From NCBI GenBank assembly GCA_902578545.1, contig CACHDI010000001.1, positions 186,001 through 250,000 of the forward strand: 64,000 nt of DNA, given 5' to 3'. The notes beneath the pieces were generated by a model. It worked only from the letters and a program-made list of their open reading frames with translations. It was not told the origin of the DNA and searched no databases. The position numbers and the translations under genes were made by a program. This document shows, one piece after another, positions 57,319-64,000 of the stretch; position 1 is the first letter of the stretch, and every line of letters begins with the position of its first letter. The DNA is from an uncultured Alphaproteobacteria bacterium (GTDB taxonomy: Bacteria; Pseudomonadota; Alphaproteobacteria; Rhodobacterales; Rhodobacteraceae).

Positions 57319-57768
57319 TTATGTATTATTAATTTTCTTAGCCATATGGTTTGACATATCTGTACTATCTACATATTCCTCACTTATAGCAAAATTCTTT
57401 ACTGAATTTTTTGTATTATGTACATTTTTATTTTTATTATTGTTTAGGTGATGCCAAAATGGAAGTTCTTTTTTTTCAAAAATTAATCGATATGAGCATG
57501 ATGTGGGCAACCAATTAACTAATTGATCTATGTTTTTAGGTGATAAAATTAAACAATCACTTTTTTTATTTTTTCTTTCATCATAAACTTTACATTTGCA
57601 TTTTTGGATGTTCAAAAATCTACAAGCAACATTAGTAAAAACTGGAGGACTTTTTTTTGTTTTCTGAAATTTGTTAAGACAGCATTTTCCACAACCATCG
57701 CAAAGAAGTTCCCATTCCTTTCGGCTGAAATCACTAAGTTGTTTATTTTCCCAAAATCTTTTTTTCAT
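57319..57768 (-). CDS. YcgN-family (UPF0260) cysteine-cluster protein
   Basis: A 149-residue protein with the cysteine cluster CDGCGKCCLNKF (about 23-34), then FTNVACRFLNIQKCKC and a WLPTSCSYRL segment, matching E. coli YcgN in order and spacing. Such clusters suggest zinc or Fe-S binding; the biochemical role is unknown. It overlaps ribF by four bases and probably shares its transcript. Confidence 0.85.
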   Translation of the reverse strand: MKKRFWENKQLSDFSRKEWELLCDGCGKCCLNKFQKTKKSPPVFTNVACRFLNIQKCKCKVYDERKNKKSDCLILSPKNIDQLVNWLPTSCSYRLIFEKKELPFWHHLNNNKNKNVHNTKNSVKNFAISEEYVDSTDMSNHMAKKINNT

Positions 57769-58712
57769 AAATGCAAGCTAATAGTTTTTAAGGCCTCTTT
57801 CGCAATCTCACAATCTTTTTTCATTTGTAGAATAAGGTCTTCTATGGAGTCATATTTTATTTCATCTCTCTGAAATTTGATTAATGAGACAATTACTTTT
57901 TTTCCATAGATAAAATTTGAAAAATTAAAGATGTAAACTTCGCAATTTGCTTCATTCTTACCAAACGTGGGTTTTGTACCTATCGATGCAACTCCCTTAT
58001 ATAAATTATCTTCATATTCAGGTGATAAAATTTTAATGTAGCATGCATAAATACCAAATTTTGGTGCAATTATATTTTTTAATTCTAAATTTATAGTAGG
58101 AAAACCTAATTCACGTCCCCTTTTATCTCCTTGAATGACTGTGCCGTAAATTTTGTGATGATAACCAAGCATTTTGTTTGCTTTTTCTATTTGACCTTCT
58201 TTAAGTGCATTTCTAATAATTGTTGAGGAGATTTTATCTTTTCCAAATGTTGTAAGACTTAACGAAAAAACATTTATCTTATATTTTTGACCAATATGTT
58301 TAAGTAGTTTAATATCTCCACTTCTTTTATACCCGAAACGAAAATCATTACCTACAATAATTTGTTTAGCTCCTAATTTTTCGAATAAAATTGATTTAAC
58401 AAAATTTTCAGGTGTGAGTATTTCGATGTTTTTATCAAATTTTAATTCAACTAAAAAACTAATATTTAACTTCTTTAACATACTGTATTTGTGTTCTTTT
58501 GTAGTCAGTTTGAAGCTAGTTAGCTCTTTTTGAAAGTAATCACGAGGGTGAGGATCAAAAGTTAAAATCCCGAATCGGCCAGAGGATGAGATTTGAGAAC
58601 ATTTTTTTATAATTTCTTGATGACCCAAATGAACTCCATCAAAATTACCTATTACAATTGTAGATAATTCGGTAAATTCTTTAACATTTTTTAAATCACG
58701 TATAATTTTCAT
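57765..58712 (-). CDS. ribF: Bifunctional riboflavin kinase/FAD synthetase
   Basis: Phosphorylates riboflavin to FMN and adenylates it to FAD. Of 315 residues, the N-terminal nucleotidyltransferase has IGNFDGVHLGHQEII (about 21-35) and STIIRNALKEG; the C-terminal kinase has KRGRELGFPTINL (about 197-209). It lies between the TIGR01459 HAD gene (33 bases upstream) and the YcgN-family gene, a common alphaproteobacterial order. Confidence 0.96.
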   Translation of the reverse strand: MKIIRDLKNVKEFTELSTIVIGNFDGVHLGHQEIIKKCSQISSSGRFGILTFDPHPRDYFQKELTSFKLTTKEHKYSMLKKLNISFLVELKFDKNIEILTPENFVKSILFEKLGAKQIIVGNDFRFGYKRSGDIKLLKHIGQKYKINVFSLSLTTFGKDKISSTIIRNALKEGQIEKANKMLGYHHKIYGTVIQGDKRGRELGFPTINLELKNIIAPKFGIYACYIKILSPEYEDNLYKGVASIGTKPTFGKNEANCEVYIFNFSNFIYGKKVIVSLIKFQRDEIKYDSIEDLILQMKKDCEIAKEALKTISLHL

Positions 58713-58745
58713 TGTAATCCAATTAAAACCTCAAAGTTTAGAATT

Positions 58746-59624
58746 TTAACATAAATAATCAATTGAAAATGTAGGATACATTTTATTTTTTTTGAATAGG
58801 TTTTCTAGTTTTTTTATATCGAGTTTCGTGTTTTCATTTTCTAAACCGACTTTATCCCTCGATAGTCCACCGCATACGAATAGTGTATCAAGCATTTCAT
58901 TTTTTCCACCTAATATATCCGTATTTATGCCATCTCCTACACAGAGTATTTTGGGAGATTTTATATTATGCATTTCTAATTTTTGATGAGCTAATTTGTA
59001 AATTTCCTTATGAGGTTTACCGCAATAAATACTTATACCTCCAGCTTTACTAAATGCCGCTGCAATTCCTCCTGCACACCATACTCTTAAATCACCTACA
59101 TCTACAAATATATCTGGATTAACACATAGAAGTTTTAGATTTTTCTTTATACTATATTTTATTAAATCTTTATAGTTTTCAGGTGTTTCAGTTCGATCGT
59201 CAAATAAACCAGTACAAACAATACCCTCAGCGTGTCTTAATTCAACTACATTAATTTTGTTGGTTAATTTACGGTCTGGTGGAATATCATTAAAGAAACT
59301 TACATCTCTTTTTGGTCCCAAGTGAAATACATTGGTCCCAACATCTCCTGATAACATACTATTTTGAGCTGCATCTCCCGATGTTGTAATGTCGTTAAAG
59401 TGTTTTTCAGAAATACCAAAAGTTGATAAGTGAGCTTTGACTGCATTTTTTGGTCTTGGAGCATTCGTTAAAAGCATAACAAAACCATTGTTTCTTTTAA
59501 AATCGACTAAAGCGTTAAGAGCATTTTGATAAGCTTCTTTCCCATTATGAATACATCCCCAAATATCACAGAACAAAACATTATAGTTTTTCGATATGTC
59601 TTTTAATTGTTTAATAACTTGCAT
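58746..59624 (-). CDS. HAD hydrolase, TIGR01459-like
   Basis: A class IIA HAD protein of 292 residues. Motif I FCDIWGCIHNG (about 19-29) departs from the usual DxD by having Trp at the second acid position, as I recall for the TIGR01459 family. Motif II is LLTNAPRP, and motif IV CVGDGINTDILGG. The family is unassigned biochemically and is found beside ribF in alphaproteobacteria; a phosphatase role on a nucleotide or sugar phosphate is only inference. Confidence 0.8.
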   Translation of the reverse strand: MQVIKQLKDISKNYNVLFCDIWGCIHNGKEAYQNALNALVDFKRNNGFVMLLTNAPRPKNAVKAHLSTFGISEKHFNDITTSGDAAQNSMLSGDVGTNVFHLGPKRDVSFFNDIPPDRKLTNKINVVELRHAEGIVCTGLFDDRTETPENYKDLIKYSIKKNLKLLCVNPDIFVDVGDLRVWCAGGIAAAFSKAGGISIYCGKPHKEIYKLAHQKLEMHNIKSPKILCVGDGINTDILGGKNEMLDTLFVCGGLSRDKVGLENENTKLDIKKLENLFKKNKMYPTFSIDYLC

Positions 59625-59750
59625 AGTTAAATAAATAATCTTTAATTCAAATTGTGTACATAAATAAATGATTAAAAAAAAATTAATGAAAGTTTATTTT
59701 TTTTAAAAAATTATATTGACTTCAATAAATTTTATACTATTTAAGTGTTG

Positions 59751-59777
59751 TTGGCACTTAAAGGCGGAGAGTGCTTT
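59751..59777 (+). promoter_or_regulatory. CIRCE operator (HrcA site) upstream of groES
   Basis: TTGGCACTT, nine bases, GAGTGCTTT: this fits the CIRCE consensus TTAGCACTC-N9-GAGTGCTAA with two mismatches per arm and the exact nine-base spacer. It lies 42 bases before the groES ATG. It predicts HrcA control of groESL; hrcA is not in this window. An upstream TTGACT (59716) and TATACT (59733) are only 11 bases apart, so the promoter itself is not assigned. Confidence 0.85.
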
Positions 59778-59818
59778 TTTTTTGTCCGTCTCATTATTTA
59801 GAAAGGGAGCGTTATAAT

Positions 59819-60106
59819 ATGACATTTAAACCATTACATGATCGTGTAGTTGTTCGTCGTGTTGAAAACGATGAGAAAACTTCAGGGGGATTGATTATTC
59901 CTGATTCTGCCCAAGAGAAACCGGCAGAAGGTGAAGTAGTATCCGTTGGAAACGGTGCAATTGACGAAAAGGGCAATCGAATGCCTATGGACGTCAAAGA
60001 AGGAGACAGAATACTTTTTGGAAAGTGGTCTGGTACTGAAGTGAAGATTAACGGTGAAGATATGTTAATCATGAAAGAAAGTGATATACTAGGCATAATG
60101 TCCTAG
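59819..60106 (+). CDS. groES: Co-chaperonin GroES
   Basis: A 10-kDa cap of the GroEL chamber, 95 residues. [12 protein letters not shown] opens it, [13 protein letters not shown] is the GroEL-binding mobile loop, and [15 protein letters not shown] closes it. The start is ATG 59819, with AAGGGAG at 59803-59809. The frame extends 16 codons further up (to 59771), but those residues are not GroES-like and run through leader DNA downstream of the operator. groEL follows after 30 bases. Confidence 0.98.
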   Translation: MTFKPLHDRVVVRRVENDEKTSGGLIIPDSAQEKPAEGEVVSVGNGAIDEKGNRMPMDVKEGDRILFGKWSGTEVKINGEDMLIMKESDILGIMS

Positions 60107-60121
60107 TTTTTTTTTATTTAA

Positions 60122-61789
<1,668 letters not shown>

Positions 61790-61815
61790 CCTATACCCAA
61801 TTAAGTAAAAAAAAA

Positions 61816-61837
61816 GGGGCTTTTAGCCCCTTTTTTT
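61816..61837. terminator. Bidirectional intrinsic terminator between groEL and purK
   Basis: GGGGCT-TTT-AGCCCC forms a perfect six-pair GC-rich stem with a three-base loop (61816-61830), flanked by A9 on the left (61807-61815) and T7 on the right (61831-61837). It can terminate groEL on the plus strand and purK on the minus strand; the purK stop codon lies in the T tract. It is the clearest terminator in the window. Confidence 0.93.
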
Positions 61838-62900
61838 ATTTAATTATGTTAGAATGCCCCATTTTTCTATTTAATTTTGCTTCATCTTTTCCGTAGATGT
61901 TTAGAGAACTTTCACTGTCATATCTAATATTATAAATATCTTCACCTAATATATTTTTCATCATTATGTTTGAGTGTCTTTTCCCATCACCTATTGAGTT
62001 CCCTGTGATGGCTCTTATGTGTTGTTCAAACTGACTTATTATGCATCCACTCTGCGTCCAATGGCCTGAATTATGTACTCTAGGGGCCATTTCATTTACG
62101 AGTAATTGTTTACTCTTTGTTAAAAAAAATTCTATTCCCATGGTACCAATATATTCTAAATTTCGAATTATTTTACTAGCTATAATAATAGCATCACTTG
62201 CTATTGATAAACTAATATTTGCAGGTACTTTTGATTCTATTAATATACCATTTTGATGTACATTTTCTGAAGGATCATAGGCAGATATTTTTCCGTCCAT
62301 GTCACGGCAAATAATTACAGACATTTCTAATTCAAAGTCGATCATTTCTTCAATGATAACAGGCACATTATTGAATTGTGAAGCAACTTTATCGATTTCC
62401 TCTTTTTGGCTTATTATCTTTTGACCTTTCCCATCGTATCCAAATCGACTAGTTTTAATTACCACAGGAAGTCTAAGTTGTTTTATCCCATCAATGATAT
62501 TTTCATACGATGATGCAACAACAAACTTAACTGTTTTAATTCCCATATTGTTAAGGAATTTTTTTTCATTTGTTCTATCTTGACATATTTCTAAAGATCT
62601 AGAATTAGGATATACATTTTTAATTTTTTGACATACTCTTATAGTATCCAAAGGTATATTTTCAAATTCATACGTAATTACATCTACATTTTTTGCAAAA
62701 TTTTTCAGATTATTTATATCATCATATTTAAAAGTACTTGATAAATTAGTTACCTGTTTAGCAGGAGCATTAAAATCTGGATCATATATATGTGTTTTAA
62801 ATCCTAATTGAGAAGCTGACAAAGAAAGCATCCTACCTAGCTGGCCACCTCCTAAGATTCCTATTACACTTCCTAACGGCAATCTACTTTGTTTATTCAT
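61836..62900 (-). CDS. purK: 5-(carboxyamino)imidazole ribonucleotide synthase
   Basis: An ATP-grasp enzyme of 354 residues that carboxylates AIR at N5. GGGQLGRMLSLSA (about 16-28), KTSRFGYDGKGQ, EEMIDFELEMSVI and NEMAPRVHNSGHWT are the family signatures. Its start overlaps purE by eight bases, so the two are coupled. Confidence 0.97.
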   Translation of the reverse strand: MNKQSRLPLGSVIGILGGGQLGRMLSLSASQLGFKTHIYDPDFNAPAKQVTNLSSTFKYDDINNLKNFAKNVDVITYEFENIPLDTIRVCQKIKNVYPNSRSLEICQDRTNEKKFLNNMGIKTVKFVVASSYENIIDGIKQLRLPVVIKTSRFGYDGKGQKIISQKEEIDKVASQFNNVPVIIEEMIDFELEMSVIICRDMDGKISAYDPSENVHQNGILIESKVPANISLSIASDAIIIASKIIRNLEYIGTMGIEFFLTKSKQLLVNEMAPRVHNSGHWTQSGCIISQFEQHIRAITGNSIGDGKRHSNIMMKNILGEDIYNIRYDSESSLNIYGKDEAKLNRKMGHSNIIK

Positions 62901-63381
62901 CTTTTGGAACCAATGGAACTTTTGAGACTTTCTTTTTATGCCAAATTGTTAATTTCTTTGATATATTTTCATTATTTAGTGCTAAAATTGAAATCGCAAA
63001 AATTGATGAATTTATCGCGCCAGGGACTCCTATTGCCATTGTTGCTACAGGACAACCTTTTGGCATTTGCACAATTGAATATAAACTGTCAATACCTGAA
63101 AGTGCTGATGATAATATAGGAACTCCAATAACTGGTAATAAAGTCTTTGATGCTACCATTCCTGGTAAATGAGCTGCGCCTCCAGCTCCGGCTATTATAA
63201 CTTTTATACTTTTTTTATGAGCATTTTTGGCATATTTAAAAAGGCGATCAGGTGTTCTGTGAGCTGAAATAATTTTTTTTTCGTATTTGATTTTAAATTC
63301 TTCTAACACATCACAAGCATATCTCATTGTTTTCCAATCGGATTGGCTACCCATAATTACACTAACTAATTTTTTTTCCAT
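62893..63381 (-). CDS. purE: N5-carboxyaminoimidazole ribonucleotide mutase
   Basis: Converts N5-CAIR to CAIR after PurK. At 162 residues it has MGSQSDWKTM (10-19), the catalytic-His segment SAHRTPDRLF, GAGGAAHLPGM and GCPVATMAIG. It is the first gene of the purE-purK pair, overlapping purK by eight bases. Confidence 0.97.
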   Translation of the reverse strand: MEKKLVSVIMGSQSDWKTMRYACDVLEEFKIKYEKKIISAHRTPDRLFKYAKNAHKKSIKVIIAGAGGAAHLPGMVASKTLLPVIGVPILSSALSGIDSLYSIVQMPKGCPVATMAIGVPGAINSSIFAISILALNNENISKKLTIWHKKKVSKVPLVPKDE

Positions 63382-63504
63382 TTTTTCTCAAATATTTTAT
63401 AGACCAACCAATTATGAATTTACTATACGAATTTTTATAGTATATATACAATTGAATTTATTGATATTACAAATATACCTTATTATTAATACTGGGAATT
63501 TTAA

Positions 63505-63921
63505 ATGGCTAGAATATCATTTGCAGCACATCCTTTTTTATTGGGTTTTGAGCAGATAGATAGGATATTAGAGAAAACTATTAAATCTAGTAATGATGGG
63601 TTTCCTCCATACAACATAGAGTTGTCTGATGATAATCATTACAAAATCACACTTGCAGTAGCTGGATTTAGTGAAGATGAGCTGGGTATAACCTTGGAAG
63701 AAAGGCAACTAATCATATCGGGAAAACAAGTTGAAAAAACTAATCAAAATACATTCATTTATAGAGGTATTGCTGCAAGACATTTTCAAAAAACATTTGT
63801 ATTGGCAGATGGAGTTGAAGTAAGTGGTGCAAGTTTAGAAAATGGTTTACTTAACGTTTTTTTATTGAGAAAAAACTTACAACCTAAAGTCAAAACAATA
63901 AAAATTAACTCTAATAATTAA
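63505..63921 (+). CDS. Small heat-shock protein (Hsp20/IbpA family)
   Basis: An ATP-independent holdase of 138 residues. An alpha-crystallin domain (about 36-128) begins PPYNIELSDDNHYKITLAVAG; GASLENGLLNVFL is the conserved groove strand, with the usual I-x-I/V-like KTIKI tail. A GGGA ribosome site precedes the ATG. The leader has a TACTAT/ATAGTA stem (63421-63442) but not the UUGCU-type anti-ribosome-site stem of ROSE thermometers. Confidence 0.93.
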   Translation: MARISFAAHPFLLGFEQIDRILEKTIKSSNDGFPPYNIELSDDNHYKITLAVAGFSEDELGITLEERQLIISGKQVEKTNQNTFIYRGIAARHFQKTFVLADGVEVSGASLENGLLNVFLLRKNLQPKVKTIKINSNN

Positions 63922-63955
63922 ATAAGACTTTAAAAAACCAAAATTCATTAAAAAT

Positions 63956-64000
63956 TTATTTTTCTGACAAAAATTTTTCTGCTTCCAAAGCCGCCATGCA
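63956..64000 (-). CDS. trxB: Thioredoxin reductase, C-terminal fragment (window edge)
   Basis: Read on the minus strand from base 64000, the codons give CMAALEAEKFLSEK followed by TAA at 63958-63956. This matches the C-terminal helix of thioredoxin reductase (family ending ...GTGCMAALDAEKFL). Only 14 residues are visible and the rest lies beyond the window. The gene would be convergent with the Hsp20 gene. The match is short but distinctive. Confidence 0.75.
   Translation of the reverse strand, partial: CMAALEAEKFLSEK

Noticed and set aside
63382-63504. ROSE RNA thermometer before hsp20
   Set aside because: The leader has only a short AT-rich stem and lacks the UUGCU-type pairing with the ribosome site.

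Overview
This AT-rich window (by eye roughly 30% G+C) is core chromosome from a free-living alphaproteobacterium, most likely a small-genome marine lineage. The evidence is gene order. I see irr divergent from fabA-fabB-fabI; miaB-phoH-ybeY-corC-lnt running into metK-trmB; aroA-cmk-rpsA-sppA-ihfB-lapA-trpF-trpB; priA divergent from transaldolase-DUF484-xerC; hisC-tyrC beside a DUF2125 gene; gloB divergent from an alphaproteobacterial-type methyltransferase; the atpHAGDC operon; ribF next to a TIGR01459 HAD protein; groESL under a CIRCE operator; and purE-purK. Gene overlaps of 1-29 bases are frequent, intergenic spacers are tiny, and TTG starts are common, all of which fits a streamlined genome. 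No order, genus or species can be assigned from this window alone.

Layout. 1-3.6 kb: the 3' part of acetyl-CoA synthetase, an I78-inhibitor-like lipoprotein, a methyltransferase and the Irr regulator. 3.8-10.6 kb: unsaturated fatty acid synthesis (fabA, fabB, fabI), a 2-haloacid dehalogenase, a threonine dehydratase-like enzyme and a dimethylglycine/sarcosine dehydrogenase-like flavoprotein. 10.7-25.3 kb: a long plus-strand run of tRNA/rRNA maturation, lipoprotein acylation, SAM, shikimate, ribosomal protein S1, IHF-beta and tryptophan genes. 25.3-30 kb: a mixed-strand block (pth, rplY, lldD, lhgO-like, trpA) that looks like an inverted segment. 30-42.5 kb: ychF, truA, ileS, xerC, DUF484, transaldolase, priA, hisC, tyrC and DUF2125. 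42.6-45.7 kb: an uncharacterised MotA/MotB-type motor pair. 45.7-50 kb: clpA, gloB and a methyltransferase. 50-56 kb: F1 ATP synthase and an MFS transporter. 56-59.6 kb: prs, a YcgN-family gene, ribF and a HAD protein. 59.8-64 kb: groES-groEL with a bidirectional terminator, purE-purK, an Hsp20, and the last 14 codons of a thioredoxin reductase gene at the right edge.

How it fits together. Most genes are housekeeping: membrane lipid synthesis, translation, aromatic amino acid supply (aroA, trpFBA, hisC/tyrC), ATP synthesis and proteostasis (ClpA, GroESL, Hsp20). The carbon-scavenging genes (acs, lldD, the lhgO-like gene, the dimethylglycine dehydrogenase-like gene and the dehalogenase) fit oxidation of small organic acids and methylated amines. 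I found no tRNA, rRNA, CRISPR array, insertion sequence or prophage. No gene-free stretch exceeds 300 bases; the longest is about 259 bases (26533-26791).

The most noteworthy points are that a single inversion of about 4.6 kb would rebuild both trpF-trpB-trpA and rplY-pth-ychF; the motor pair, whose periplasmic coiled coil is too long to stand upright in a normal periplasm; a perfect 2 x 21-base tandem repeat upstream of miaB; and a 16-base palindrome upstream of lldD.
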